From Solibacillus ferritrahens (GTDB lineage: Bacteria > Bacillota > Bacilli > Bacillales_A > Planococcaceae), in assembly GCF_037027585.1 (NCBI RefSeq), contig NZ_JAXCLE010000001.1, positions 186,001-250,000 on the forward strand: a stretch of DNA of 64,000 nucleotides, given 5' to 3'. This document shows, piece by piece, positions 40,722-50,143 of this stretch. The notes under the pieces are model-generated. The model did not search any database. It was given only the letters and a program-made list of their open reading frames with translations, and had not been told where the DNA came from. A program made the position numbers and the translations under genes. Each line of letters starts with the position of its first letter. The first letter of the stretch is position 1.

Positions 40722-41501
40722 TTAAACAGTTATGCGGATAATGTATCGTGAAAATGTGGTAGCTAAGCCATTCGCAGTCGTATGTCGTTCATAAATCCTA
40801 GTGATTTCAGCCAAGTCCCTCTCTTTTAATGTTTCATAAATAAAAGGATGTTGCCCAAAGGTACGTAATTTTAAAACATCTAAAGGTGAATGAAGAAATT
40901 CAGTATTATTGAGGACTTCAATTTCAAAATGATCGAAATGACTATGCATAAGTCTTTGTTGAAGACTATCTAAAATCGGTGTTCCTTTTGAAATTTCAAA
41001 GAGATTGGGGAATAGGTTTGGTAGTTCGTTATGTGTATCATCTCCTGGGTGCAGTCCAATAATACTGCCACCACTTTTCACAACATTATGAAGGGTTAGA
41101 TAGGCAGAGGGTGGTCCCTTTCTAATATACGCACAATCAAATTCATCCTTAGCGAATGGAAGTCCTTCTTTTGTATTTCCTAAAACAAACGACACATTTG
41201 TTTTTTTATTTTCTAATCCAATTTGAATAAAATGATCTGTCACGTCAAAACCAACGATTTCTTTTGCAATCAAACCATTTTTATTTGTAAATTCGCCATG
41301 ACCACACCCAACATCTAACACTTTTTTATCTTCTATGATTCTAGTTACTTCATGGTCAAAAATAGATTCTCCATTAGGTTCTGTAATTGTAGAATTCCAT
41401 GGATATATGTACTTATGTTGAATCGTACTTAATTGTTTATACCATTCAATCGTATGAGGCTGTAACCATTTTTCAAAAGTTGTCGGGTCAGTCAATTGCA
41501 T
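40722..41501 (-). CDS. Class I SAM-dependent methyltransferase
   Basis: Predicted 259 residues. The SAM-binding motif I is VLDVGCGHGEF near residue 75, followed by EIVGFDVTDHFI (the acidic residue after beta 2) and the DCAYIRKGPPSAY motif IV region. RmlL/23S rRNA or small-molecule targets cannot be told apart. ATG at 41501 follows AGGAGG; a TTG at 41504 precedes it. It lies downstream of nothing on its strand, so it begins a short unit with the PH-like membrane gene. Confidence 0.82.
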   Translation of the reverse strand: MQLTDPTTFEKWLQPHTIEWYKQLSTIQHKYIYPWNSTITEPNGESIFDHEVTRIIEDKKVLDVGCGHGEFTNKNGLIAKEIVGFDVTDHFIQIGLENKKTNVSFVLGNTKEGLPFAKDEFDCAYIRKGPPSAYLTLHNVVKSGGSIIGLHPGDDTHNELPNLFPNLFEISKGTPILDSLQQRLMHSHFDHFEIEVLNNTEFLHSPLDVLKLRTFGQHPFIYETLKERDLAEITRIYERHTTANGLATTFSRYIIRITV

Positions 41502-41559
41502 CAATTTTTCCTCCTAAGCATCATAATTTAAGCGTACCGAAAATGCGAAACAAAACAGG

Positions 41560-41583
41560 TTCCCAAATAGTTGTTTGGAAACC
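41560..41583 (-). terminator. Hairpin between methyltransferase and GNAT genes
   Basis: GGTTCCCAAA pairs imperfectly with TTTGGAAACC. It follows the GNAT stop codon on the minus strand and probably ends that gene. Confidence 0.6.
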
Positions 41584-41598
41584 TTTCATAATAGATTA

Positions 41599-42159
41599 TT
41601 ATTCAACAGAACCCTGGATAGCCTTCCAATCATTATGTAAGATTCCCATAACAATCACATCGTATCTTTTTCCGTCGCGATATACTGCCGACCTTTTTCT
41701 ACCTTCCTGTTGAAAACCAACCTTTTCATACGCTTTTATTCCACCTTTGTTATACTCAATTACTTCCAAGCCCACTCGATCCAAATTTAATTCTTGGAAA
41801 GCATAACGAAGTATTAGCTTCAAAGCATCTGACCCGTAACCATTATTTCGATTAGAAGATTCTCCAATCCCTATGGACAAGACCCCCGTACGATTGTTCC
41901 ATTCAATACTATGAATAGTAACAAATCCAATTAAATGATCCTTATCAATTGTTCTAAGTCGGAAATATACTTCATTTAAGGCAGGCTTCCCATCTGAAAT
42001 CAATTGTTCTTTAGATTTAGGAAGAGCTATATCTGTATCTACATTACGAAGATATTCAGAATCCTCTTCCCACTTCAGCATAACTTCAACGTCTTCTTCT
42101 CTAGGCATTGAAAGTTTTACGCGATTCCCGTTAAAAAGATTAGAGTTAACAGCTGTCAT
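41599..42159 (-). CDS. GNAT family acetyltransferase, RimJ/RimL-like
   Basis: Predicted 186 residues. Motif A for acetyl-CoA is the NRNNGYGSDALKLILRYAF segment (GxGxxA type, near residue 110), preceded by the strand IGIGE and followed by LDRVGLEVIEYNKGGIKAYE with KVGFQQEG, typical of RimJ/RimL-type N-acetyltransferases. The acceptor may be a protein N-terminus or an antibiotic or small amine. ATG 42159 follows AAGGAG with ideal spacing; a longer frame to 42201 is unlikely. Single gene. Confidence 0.85.
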   Translation of the reverse strand: MTAVNSNLFNGNRVKLSMPREEDVEVMLKWEEDSEYLRNVDTDIALPKSKEQLISDGKPALNEVYFRLRTIDKDHLIGFVTIHSIEWNNRTGVLSIGIGESSNRNNGYGSDALKLILRYAFQELNLDRVGLEVIEYNKGGIKAYEKVGFQQEGRKRSAVYRDGKRYDVIVMGILHNDWKAIQGSVE

Positions 42160-42334
42160 ATGAATCTCCTTAATATTAGTTAGTTTTATATACCTCACCA
42201 CATGTGATAAATCTCCAATTCCTAAAATACCATTTTTTACATTATAGCAAAAATATGTTTATACAACATTCGGGACAGAATATTTTTAAGAATGCTTTTG
42301 GAATTATGTTACACTGCCTTTAAAACTCGCTTGA

Positions 42335-42523
42335 AATAACGGAAAGAATTCCGCTTATTTAGAAATTCAACCGCAAATCAGCCAAAATAAAGGGAGAAAT
42401 TCCCCTTATTCACTAGAAAAGCGCGAAAAAGTATAGTTTTTTGAACAATAAGGGAAAAACTTCCCCTTATTTCCCCCAAAAACAGAGGCCACTCACTAAA
42501 TAACGGGAAATTCTCCGCTTATT
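42335..42523. repeat. Four-palindrome array C
   Basis: 25-bp palindromes at 42335, 42386, 42447 and 42499: pitches 51, 61 and 52 (one inserted base). Lies in the divergent region between the GNAT gene and the BMP lipoprotein gene. Confidence 0.9.
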
Positions 42524-42785
42524 TTCTTGCAACGCATTCTTAATGAATCAGCGGCACATTTCCCTTCTCTTGTCTGTAACACTAATCACTTCGTCAAATT
42601 CTACTTTTAAAAGGTGTTATATCCTTCTAATTGAATATAATTAATTTCCCACTACCAAACTGAATAATCGCAATTTTTAATAAATATATCGCAACTATTA
42701 TTTCTATTTATTAAATAGAAAGTATGCGTTAATATGAGAGATGTTGGAAGTCATACTTCTGTAATATACGTAAAGGAATGATGGA

Positions 42786-43760
42786 ATGAAAAGAAAGTGG
42801 TTGTTTTTATTTAGCTTTCTCGTTTCAGTCTTACTTTCTGCCTGCTCAGAAAGTTCAGAGGAAATAAAAAAGGAACGATTTAAAATTGGTGTCATGCTGT
42901 CAGATGCAGGGCTCGGTGACCAGTCGTTTTCAGATATTGCGTTTGAAGGACTGGAAAAAGCACGTGATGAGTTGGATATTACGTTCGATTACCGAGAGCT
43001 TGAGATAAGCGGTACATATAAGCAAGGTTTGGAAGACCTGATGGCAGAGGGGCAAGACTTAATTATTGGTATTGGCTTCACAGTGCAAGAGGATCTTGAA
43101 GCGATTGCTAAAGCCTATCCGGATCAGCAATTTTTATTGATTGATGCCGAATCAGATTTGCCGAATATTCATAATGTAACTTTTAAAGATGATGAAGGTT
43201 CCTATTTAATCGGTGCACTGGCTGCGATGAAATCAAAAAGTAATGTTGTTGGATTTATCGGTGGTGTAAATAATCCTGTAATTAAACGATTTGAAACGGG
43301 ATTTATAGCGGGTGCAAAACAAGTAAATCCGGATGTAGAAGTTTTATCTGTTTTTGCCGGGGATTTCGGGGATGATCAACTTGGTGCTTCCATTGCACGG
43401 GATATGATCGAGCAAGGTGCGGACTATATTTATCCCGCTGCCGGCTTTACAGGTGTTGGCTCTATTTTAGCGGCACAGGAAGCAGGTGTACATGCATTCG
43501 GTGTGGACAGCGATCAGTTTTTCCTTGCAGAAGATACAATTGTTTCTTCCATGATGAAACGAGTTGATACAGCCGTTTATCAGGCAATCGAAGAAATTGC
43601 TGAAACGGGGGCACTTTCGGAAAAAGATAAAGTGCTTGGCATTAAAGAAAATGGTGTAAGTCTTGCGCCAATTCGTGTCGTGTCTTTAACTGAAGAGGAA
43701 AAAAAGCTATTGGAAGACGTTCAGCAAAAGCTTGCAGACGGGCAACTGATAATTAAGTAG
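42786..43760 (+). CDS. BMP-family substrate-binding lipoprotein
   Basis: Predicted 324 residues. Lipoprotein signal MKRKWLFLFSFLVSVLLSAC (Cys 20). The periplasmic-binding-protein fold of the BMP/TmpC family is seen in DAGLGDQSFSD near 36, LIIGIGFTVQEDLEAIAKAY, and GFIGGVNNPVIKRFETGF. Relatives bind nucleosides or, in Med, act in regulation. It is anchored outside the membrane. No ABC transporter follows; 19 bases downstream is a chemoreceptor gene instead. The pair suggests that this protein delivers ligand to the receptor, which is inference. Confidence 0.88.
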   Translation: MKRKWLFLFSFLVSVLLSACSESSEEIKKERFKIGVMLSDAGLGDQSFSDIAFEGLEKARDELDITFDYRELEISGTYKQGLEDLMAEGQDLIIGIGFTVQEDLEAIAKAYPDQQFLLIDAESDLPNIHNVTFKDDEGSYLIGALAAMKSKSNVVGFIGGVNNPVIKRFETGFIAGAKQVNPDVEVLSVFAGDFGDDQLGASIARDMIEQGADYIYPAAGFTGVGSILAAQEAGVHAFGVDSDQFFLAEDTIVSSMMKRVDTAVYQAIEEIAETGALSEKDKVLGIKENGVSLAPIRVVSLTEEEKKLLEDVQQKLADGQLIIK

Positions 43761-43779
43761 AAGAAAGGGTCGTACAACA

Positions 43780-45429
43780 ATGAAATTAAAACAGAAAATA
43801 TTAATGTTGGCCTTGATTCCGCTACTATTAGCTGTCTGTATTATTGCTTATAATATTAGCCAGCTTATGAGCCTCAACGCCTCTACGGAAGAAGTAGTGG
43901 ATTCCCTTGTTGCAGTTGAGGAATTAAACAGCACGGTCCAAAGCCTTCAAAAGTCACTAAGTGTCTATTCAATTAATGTATCAGAAAACAATAAGCATAA
44001 TATTGAAACCGATTTAGCGCGAACAGAAGAGGTTTATAAAAATCTGAAAGACAGCTTTACAACAGACCGCCAACAAAAGATTAGTACACGCTTTGAAGAG
44101 AAATTTGCAAATATTGCAGAAGCGTCAGCTACCTCACTGCAGGATACAAATGTTGCAGAAATTAAGCGTCAATCACAGCGTACTCGCGGAATTGTAAATG
44201 ATGTAATCGAGCTAAAACGAGAGGTTAGTGCAAACTATACCGCGATGCAACAAGAACTTGGCAACAAAATTAAAGCCATTACATGGATTTCGATTATTGC
44301 CGCAGTCGTGCTTTTATTCTTGAGTGTCGTGTCAACACTTTATTTTACAAACAAAATTGTCAATCGCATAGGACGATTAACAGCCGGTGCAAAGGAAATT
44401 GCAGCCGGGAATTTAAATGTGGAACTGAATGCCACGGATACAAACGATGAAGTAGGTGAGTTACAAGTTACCTTCCATCAAATGACAAACAATTTAAGGG
44501 ATATTATTACACATGTGTCTGACAGTTCAGACCAAGTTGCAGCATCTGCCGAGGAGCTCATGGCTAGCGCGGACGAAACAATGCTTGGAACCGAACTTAT
44601 TTCCACATCCATTCAAAATGTATCGGATGCAGCAGACAAGCAAAAAGAAATGTCGGGCTCTTCTGCCGCCTTTGCAAAGGATGTATTGGAGGAGGCAAAA
44701 GAAATTGCTAGTCAGGCCGGTAAAGCGACAGCACTGTCAGCTTCAACAAGTGAAAAAATTGAAAAAGGTTCGGTGTATGTAGAAAATACCGTAACTCAAA
44801 TGAATCTGATTCATTCTACCGTTGAGGAAACCGCAGATTCATTAACATTACTTGCTAGCCGTACGAAAGAAATCGTTAATATTTTAAAGCTTGTTCAGGA
44901 TATTTCCGATCAAACAAACTTACTTGCACTGAATGCTGCGATTGAAGCCGCTCGTGCCGGTGAAGCTGGTAAAGGCTTTGCTGTTGTTGCAGACGAAGTT
45001 AAAAAGCTTTCCGAACAGACAAAGCAGTCTGTTTACGATATTTCACGCATTGCAGTTGAAATTGAAACAGATACGACGAAAACTGTTTCTTCTATTCAGC
45101 AAGTTAAGAATCGAGTAGATGCAGGAATCAGCATCTCCCATGATACAAAGGCTACATTTGAAGAGATATTGTCAATTATTGGTCAAGTACAAAATCAGGT
45201 AAATCAGATTTCAACTGTATCCGACAGCATCCATTCTAAAATAGAATCTGTTTCAGAGCAGTCGCTACAAATGGCGAAGGTTTCAGAAACAACAGCTGAC
45301 AATGCTGTATCAGTTGCCTCAGCTTCTGAGGAACAACTGGCATCTATGTCAGAAGTAAATGCAGCCGCTACTTCTCTCGCTCGTCTTGCCGAACAATTGC
45401 AAGCGATTGTGGCGAAGTTTAGAACATAA
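43780..45429 (+). CDS. Methyl-accepting chemotaxis protein
   Basis: Predicted 549 residues. Transmembrane helix 1 about 7-27, extracytoplasmic helical sensor domain to about 165, helix 2 about 168-190, HAMP about 190-240, and a signalling coiled coil to the end. The tip is ISDQTNLLALNAAIEAARAG with AGKGFAVVADEVKKLSEQ. The ligand domain is a four-helix-bundle type with no obvious binding pocket. GAAAGGG precedes ATG. It is 19 bases after the BMP lipoprotein gene, so a BMP-receptor operon is likely; a terminator follows. Confidence 0.92.
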   Translation: MKLKQKILMLALIPLLLAVCIIAYNISQLMSLNASTEEVVDSLVAVEELNSTVQSLQKSLSVYSINVSENNKHNIETDLARTEEVYKNLKDSFTTDRQQKISTRFEEKFANIAEASATSLQDTNVAEIKRQSQRTRGIVNDVIELKREVSANYTAMQQELGNKIKAITWISIIAAVVLLFLSVVSTLYFTNKIVNRIGRLTAGAKEIAAGNLNVELNATDTNDEVGELQVTFHQMTNNLRDIITHVSDSSDQVAASAEELMASADETMLGTELISTSIQNVSDAADKQKEMSGSSAAFAKDVLEEAKEIASQAGKATALSASTSEKIEKGSVYVENTVTQMNLIHSTVEETADSLTLLASRTKEIVNILKLVQDISDQTNLLALNAAIEAARAGEAGKGFAVVADEVKKLSEQTKQSVYDISRIAVEIETDTTKTVSSIQQVKNRVDAGISISHDTKATFEEILSIIGQVQNQVNQISTVSDSIHSKIESVSEQSLQMAKVSETTADNAVSVASASEEQLASMSEVNAAATSLARLAEQLQAIVAKFRT

Positions 45430-45481
45430 GTTTACTGTGGCTATTAAATAGCTTCACCATCTTGAACCTTTTACGATAAAT

Positions 45482-45528
45482 AAGAAGAATCCATTTTGAA
45501 AAGAGATTTAGAAAAATGGATTCTTCTT
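45482..45528 (+). terminator. Terminator of the BMP-chemoreceptor operon
   Basis: AAGAAGAATCCATTTT pairs with AAAATGGATTCTTCTT. Confidence 0.9.
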
Positions 45529-45570
45529 TAGTAATTTTAAGGGAAGAAATCCCCCCAGTTTGACGCCCCA

Positions 45571-45756
45571 CTACTTATCCTTTTTAAACAAAACTTTTTC
45601 AAACAGAATGGATAAACCCACCATTAAGAATAAAAAATAAAATCCTTTCGGGTCCTGTTTCATAAAAACTAAATAAAAACCTGTCGATCCAAATACTATA
45701 AAGAGTATCCAGAAGATTAAAGTGTTTCCTAAAATTCTTCTCGATAAAAAATTCAT
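45571..45756 (-). CDS. Small two-helix membrane protein
   Basis: Predicted 61 residues with two hydrophobic helices separated by KQDPKGF and a basic tail (FEKVLFKKDK). GAGGAGG lies six bases before ATG 45756. No family recognised, although the size and layout are common in Bacillales. Confidence 0.65.
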   Translation of the reverse strand: MNFLSRRILGNTLIFWILFIVFGSTGFYLVFMKQDPKGFYFLFLMVGLSILFEKVLFKKDK

Positions 45757-45995
45757 CTATATCCTCCTCGAAATCATCACTGTATCCTTTTTCAAAAAAA
45801 TACTTCCTAACTGATTGGTTAGGAGTCTAACATAATAAAGGGCGAATTGTTAATTGTCATAGATGTTATCGATAATTGGAAACATAGAAATTTACTAAAA
45901 AACAGCGATAATTAGTACCTATTTTTGTGAAAGTTATTAAAAATGGTGATGCATATAACGAAAATCCCTACTTATGTATGATTTTAAAAATGTAC

Positions 45996-46037
45996 AAAAA
46001 AACGCGAAAACCGTTATACACAACAGCTTTTCGCGTC
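45996..46037 (-). terminator. Terminator of the abgT-amidohydrolase operon
   Basis: ACGCGAAAA pairs with TTTTCGCGT, followed on the minus strand by TTTTTT. It lies just after the amidohydrolase stop codon. Confidence 0.85.
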
Positions 46038-46043
46038 TCAAAT

Positions 46044-47222
46044 TTAAGAATGCTTCTTCAAATACTCCAACGTTGCCTTCGCAAGTGTATTGGCAGCTAC
46101 TAGAAGTGCACGCTCGTCGATATCGAACTTCGGATGGTGATGCGGGTAAGCTTCTTCTTTCTCAGGGTCACGGGCACCTGTGAAATAAAATGTTCCCGGT
46201 ACTTTTTCTAAATAGTAGGCAAAGTCCTCCCCACCCATTTCCGGTTCGCAAATGACCACTTCCTCGACACCTGGCGTTTCTTTTGCCTGCTCGATGAAGA
46301 ATCTTGTTGTCTCCGGATCATTAATGACAGCCGAGTAGCCGCGTACATAATCGTATTCGTAATCGGCCTTCATCACATAGCAAGCCGCCTTCAGGACGTC
46401 TTCCAATTCACGTTCAATGATGCCGCGCGTTTCTTCATCAAATACACGGGCAGTACCTTTAATTTTTACAGAATCGGCAATGACGTTAAATGGGTTTAAC
46501 GCTTCAAAGTGACAAATCGAAACGACTGCTGGTTTCACAGGATTAATACGGCGGCTTAATAGCTGCTGTGCATTCACAACAAATTGTGAGCCAATGTAAA
46601 TCGAGTCTTTCGTTTCCTGTGGTTTCGCACCGTGTCCGCCTTTGCCTTTAATCGTAATGTAAAACCCATCTGCTGCAGCCATTAACGGACCTTCACAAAC
46701 AGCAATTTTCCCATACTCGACCGGTGCCCATAAATGCTGACCGAAAATGACATCGACCCCGTCCAGGCAGCCGTCTTCAATCATCGGAATCGCTCCACCT
46801 GGGGCAATTTCTTCACCGAATTGGTGGATGAACACGACATTCCCTTGAATCTCGTCCTGAATCTGGTTCAGTGCCTTTGCTAATACAAGTAGTGACGCTG
46901 TATGTCCATCATGCCCACATGCATGCATTCTTCCATCCACTTTCGATTTATAAGGAACATCATTTTGCTCCTGAATCGATAGCGCATCAAAATCAGCACG
47001 TAGCGCAACCGTTTTACCTGGCTTGCCGCCTCTTAAAGTAGCGACTACCCCACGACCACCTACACCTTCACGCACTTCATGTCCAAGGGCACGATGGTAC
47101 GCAGCAATATATTTTGGTGTCTCAACTTCTTCATGTGAAAGCTCTGGGTTTTCATGTAGGTAACGACGAATCGCGACCATTTCATCAAAATTCTGTTCTA
47201 GTATTTCAAATACATTCGTCAT
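46044..47222 (-). CDS. M20-family amidohydrolase (aminoacylase/AbgB-like)
   Basis: Predicted 392-residue metallopeptidase-fold amidohydrolase. Metal-binding motifs are HACGHDGHTASL (His-containing, near residue 95), GEEIAPGGAIPM (active-site Glu pair) and PEMGGEDFAYY near the C-terminus. ALRADFDALSIQE is the usual start of the catalytic domain. It cleaves N-acyl amino acids or aminobenzoyl-glutamate-type amides. Its upstream neighbour is an AbgT transporter, and the pair fits uptake plus hydrolysis of p-aminobenzoyl-glutamate or similar amides. The gap between the two genes is about 95 bases. Confidence 0.92.
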   Translation of the reverse strand: MTNVFEILEQNFDEMVAIRRYLHENPELSHEEVETPKYIAAYHRALGHEVREGVGGRGVVATLRGGKPGKTVALRADFDALSIQEQNDVPYKSKVDGRMHACGHDGHTASLLVLAKALNQIQDEIQGNVVFIHQFGEEIAPGGAIPMIEDGCLDGVDVIFGQHLWAPVEYGKIAVCEGPLMAAADGFYITIKGKGGHGAKPQETKDSIYIGSQFVVNAQQLLSRRINPVKPAVVSICHFEALNPFNVIADSVKIKGTARVFDEETRGIIERELEDVLKAACYVMKADYEYDYVRGYSAVINDPETTRFFIEQAKETPGVEEVVICEPEMGGEDFAYYLEKVPGTFYFTGARDPEKEEAYPHHHPKFDIDERALLVAANTLAKATLEYLKKHS

Positions 47223-47317
47223 TTATCTCGTCTCCATTTTCTAAGTTGTCTGTATTTCGAATAAACATTACAGGTAATTCCCTGCTTCTAAAGGCTACTG
47301 TTCAAAATCCTAAAATA

Positions 47318-48838
47318 TTACTTTAAGAAAATACCATCGCCAGGACCTAATGGCAGGCCAAGCAAGAACCAAATTGCGAATAAAATAATCCACATAATCG
47401 CGAAGAATATTGAATAAGGCAATAACGCTGAAATTAACGTACCAATCCCGATATTCTTGTCATAGCGTCTAGCAAATGCCAGTAAAATCGCAAAGTATGC
47501 AAGCATCGGCGTCACCGGGTTCGTAATGGAATCCCCTACACGGTATGCCATTTGTGTAACGGCTGGTGAATAGTTTAAATACATGAACATCGGTACAAAA
47601 ATTGGTGCCAGTAAAGCCCATTTTGCAGATGCACTTGCGATCAGTAAGTTGATCAATGCACAAATAATAATGAAGCCGATAAACATTGGTGCGCCTGTAA
47701 AGTTCATATTTTGTAAAAACTCTGCACCTTTAATCGCTAAGATCGGTCCAATGTTACTCCAACCGAAGTATGCAATCATTTGCGCTGCTACGAATGCCAA
47801 TACGATGAATGAAGAAAGGTCACCGATTGATTTAAACATTTGTTCTGCAACATCGCGGTCCGATTTCACCTTTTTCGTAACGATGCCGTATGCTAAACCT
47901 GGTAGTAAGAAGAAGAACAGCATAATCGGCACAATCCCCGTCATAAACGGTGAGTTTAAAAAGCCGTTATCTACTGGATTACGTAAAAGCCCTGATTCCG
48001 GTACGACTAAAATCGCCATTAAAATGATATAGGCTAACGTGACAATACCTGCCCAGCGAAGCCCTTTATTTTCTAGAGCTGTAAGTGGTTCAGCCACTTC
48101 TACTTTCCCACTGTATGTACCAAAGCGAGGCTCTACGAATTTTACTGTTACCCAACTTCCGACAATGACTAAAATAAATGTTGAAACAATTAGGAAATAA
48201 TAGTTCATTGTTGCAAGTCCCGTATATGTAGGATCAACCAATTGTGCTGCCGTTTCTGTAATGCCGAGTAATAATACGTCTAAAGATGAAATAATAATAT
48301 TTGCACTGAATCCCCCAGCAATTGCTGCATATGTAGCGATTAACCCAACAAGTGGATTTCGTCCAACACTCATGAAAATCATTGCGGCAATTGGAGGTAA
48401 AATAATGAACGCTGCGTCTGCGGCAACATTCCCGACAAGACCTGTAAATAAAATAACAGGTAAGATGATTTTTTTAGGAGCACTTAATACCGTTTTTTTC
48501 ATTAACGCCGATATTAAGCCACTGTTTTCAGCCACCCCGATACCGATCATCGTCACGACTACGATCCCAAGTGGCGCAAAGCCCGTAAAGTTCGTCACCA
48601 TGTTTGAAATAATTTGAATAAGTCCTTCACGATTTAACAGGTTAATAACTTCAATCGTTTCGTCTGTGCCTGGCTTAACGGCCGAAACCCCAATTTTTGA
48701 TAGAACAAATGATAACGCAAGAACAAAAAATGCCAAAATGACGAATAACGTAACCGGGTCTGGTAGTTTATTTCCCGCTCGTTCTATTCCGTCTAAAAAC
48801 CTATCCACCATTTTTTTCTTAACAACTTTATTTTCCAT
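47318..48838 (-). CDS. abgT: AbgT-family transporter
   Basis: Predicted 506-residue cytoplasmic-membrane transporter with about 12 hydrophobic segments. ENKVVKKKMVDRFLDGIERA and NKLPDPVTLFVILAFFVL at the start, and SASAKWALLAPIFVPMFM and the DSITNPVTPMLAYF segment near the end, are AbgT hallmarks. It imports p-aminobenzoyl-glutamate or exports sulfonamide-like folate inhibitors in studied members. First gene of an operon with an M20 amidohydrolase. GGGGGG lies five bases before ATG 48838. Confidence 0.92.
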   Translation of the reverse strand: MENKVVKKKMVDRFLDGIERAGNKLPDPVTLFVILAFFVLALSFVLSKIGVSAVKPGTDETIEVINLLNREGLIQIISNMVTNFTGFAPLGIVVVTMIGIGVAENSGLISALMKKTVLSAPKKIILPVILFTGLVGNVAADAAFIILPPIAAMIFMSVGRNPLVGLIATYAAIAGGFSANIIISSLDVLLLGITETAAQLVDPTYTGLATMNYYFLIVSTFILVIVGSWVTVKFVEPRFGTYSGKVEVAEPLTALENKGLRWAGIVTLAYIILMAILVVPESGLLRNPVDNGFLNSPFMTGIVPIMLFFFLLPGLAYGIVTKKVKSDRDVAEQMFKSIGDLSSFIVLAFVAAQMIAYFGWSNIGPILAIKGAEFLQNMNFTGAPMFIGFIIICALINLLIASASAKWALLAPIFVPMFMYLNYSPAVTQMAYRVGDSITNPVTPMLAYFAILLAFARRYDKNIGIGTLISALLPYSIFFAIMWIILFAIWFLLGLPLGPGDGIFLK

Positions 48839-49225
48839 ATGAGCCCCCCTAGATGATTAATGTTTTAAAGAATAACAAAGCAAGAAAAACTTAACAACTA
48901 GTTATGCAAATTTTTAGATTTTTTGTTATATTTCGATAATAATAGTGTTTAGTTTAGCGACGTTATTTGCAGGGAGGTCTTTTATCTGGGGGATTGCGTA
49001 GTCTCTTCAGTAGAATTTCTTATCAATTAGATTATGAAATTAGCTATTCTTACGTTAAATTCGATACTTTTTTCAAACAAAACTTCATATAATAAAATAA
49101 ATTAAATATATTTTTTTGATATTTGGTTCTATTTTAAGTTGTTACAGTAGAATATTGACATTCAATATTCTTTAATTTACCATTTTATTTACAAGACTAC
49201 CTATTACTACCTAGGAGGTATTTTA
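48839..49225. other. Divergent promoter region
   Basis: Separates abgT from a plus-strand operon. The plus side has a good sigma-A promoter (next entry) and the minus side is A/T-rich without a distinct box. No gene seen. Confidence 0.5.
49155..49183 (+). promoter_or_regulatory. Sigma-A promoter of the 49-50 kb operon
   Basis: TTGACA at 49155-49160, exactly 17 bases, TACCAT at 49178-49183, about 40 bases before the first start codon. Confidence 0.65.
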
Positions 49226-49717
49226 ATGCACTATACCTTAGTAGATTACGAGCACAACATCACTACTGTCACGTTTCATCCTATGTCCAATTCTGCAAGC
49301 ATCACTTACTTTATTGATACAGAAGATCGTCACTATATCGATTCGCCACAATACACGTGGAAACAAGGTGGATGTGATACTCATAGCTTACATTATCATG
49401 ATGAAAATAAGACTCGCGTGATGTATAAACGTTTCATTACCAATGCTCTTAAACATGAAGATACATGTGCATTAAATAATAATAAAAAGGATTTACGAAA
49501 AAACAATATTATTAAATATCCTAAAGGGAAAATAGATTATAGAGAAGAGCTTAAAGAAAGTATGAAAGCGGAATTAATTCCCTTTGAAATCGATTTAGAA
49601 AAATTAAAACCGGCATCTCAAAAGTCCGAATTAAAAAAGGAAAAAAAGAAAAAGTCCAAGAAGAAAGATAAAAAGAAAAAAGATGAATCAAAAAAGAAGA
49701 AAGCGAAGAAAAAATAG
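49226..49717 (+). CDS. Unknown protein with an extreme Lys-rich tail
   Basis: Predicted 163 residues. The first 90 form a folded-looking domain with several His and aromatic residues (HYTLVDYEHNITTVTFHPMS, THSLHYHDENKTRVMYKR) and two Cys (CDTH, DTC). The last 40 residues are almost only Lys, with Glu/Asp/Ser. The tail could bind RNA, DNA, teichoic acids or membranes. GAGGT lies eight bases before ATG, with a sigma-A promoter upstream. First of three genes in a tight operon. I recognise no family. Confidence 0.65.
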   Translation: MHYTLVDYEHNITTVTFHPMSNSASITYFIDTEDRHYIDSPQYTWKQGGCDTHSLHYHDENKTRVMYKRFITNALKHEDTCALNNNKKDLRKNNIIKYPKGKIDYREELKESMKAELIPFEIDLEKLKPASQKSELKKEKKKKSKKKDKKKKDESKKKKAKKK

Positions 49718-49739
49718 CACCAACATTAAGGGAGATCCT

Positions 49740-50123
49740 ATGAACGCCATTTTAAAGCAATTAACCGAAATTGATCCTGAATTAAGAAAACCATTTCCTA
49801 CCAATGATATTAGTAAAATAACGGAAGATTTTCGAACAGAATTTATGAAATTACCTGATGAGGTGGATTTCTATGATGATTTTCATTTTTACTGTATGAA
49901 CATAGCCGGCACGCTAAGTTATGTTTTAAGTGATAGGATAAATCAAATCCCCCAAGGTCAAATCGATATGCTATTTCAATCTTTTTTTGAGCACTATCAA
50001 TATGAATTTCTAGAAGACCAAATAGCAAATTATCATCATTTCTATCAAGAATATATAACCTTTGAGCAAGCAAGAAAATTGTTATTAAAGTTGTTGTTTC
50101 ATGACTATCTTCCAATTTTGTAA
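49740..50123 (+). CDS. Unknown acidic protein in the 49-50 kb operon
   Basis: Predicted 127-residue cytoplasmic, helical and acidic protein with many aromatic residues: AILKQLTEIDPELRKPFPTN, DEVDFYDDFHFYCMNIAGTL and FEHYQYEFLEDQIANYHHFY. ATG at 49740 follows AAGGGAG. A longer frame begins inside the Lys-rich tail of the upstream gene and is unlikely. The opposite charge to the Lys-rich tail of its neighbour suggests that the two products may bind each other; this is inference. No family recognised. Confidence 0.6.
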   Translation: MNAILKQLTEIDPELRKPFPTNDISKITEDFRTEFMKLPDEVDFYDDFHFYCMNIAGTLSYVLSDRINQIPQGQIDMLFQSFFEHYQYEFLEDQIANYHHFYQEYITFEQARKLLLKLLFHDYLPIL

Positions 50124-50143
50124 ACACTGTAAGGAGTTATTCT

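Noticed and set aside
41399..41713. Plus-strand frame of 104 codons
   Set aside because: It is an antisense shadow of the methyltransferase and GNAT genes across a hairpin.
44513..45118. Frames within the chemoreceptor gene
   Set aside because: They are out-of-frame shadows of the coiled-coil coding sequence.
47583..48617. Two long plus-strand frames
   Set aside because: They are antisense shadows of the abgT gene produced by its codon composition; no start signals.
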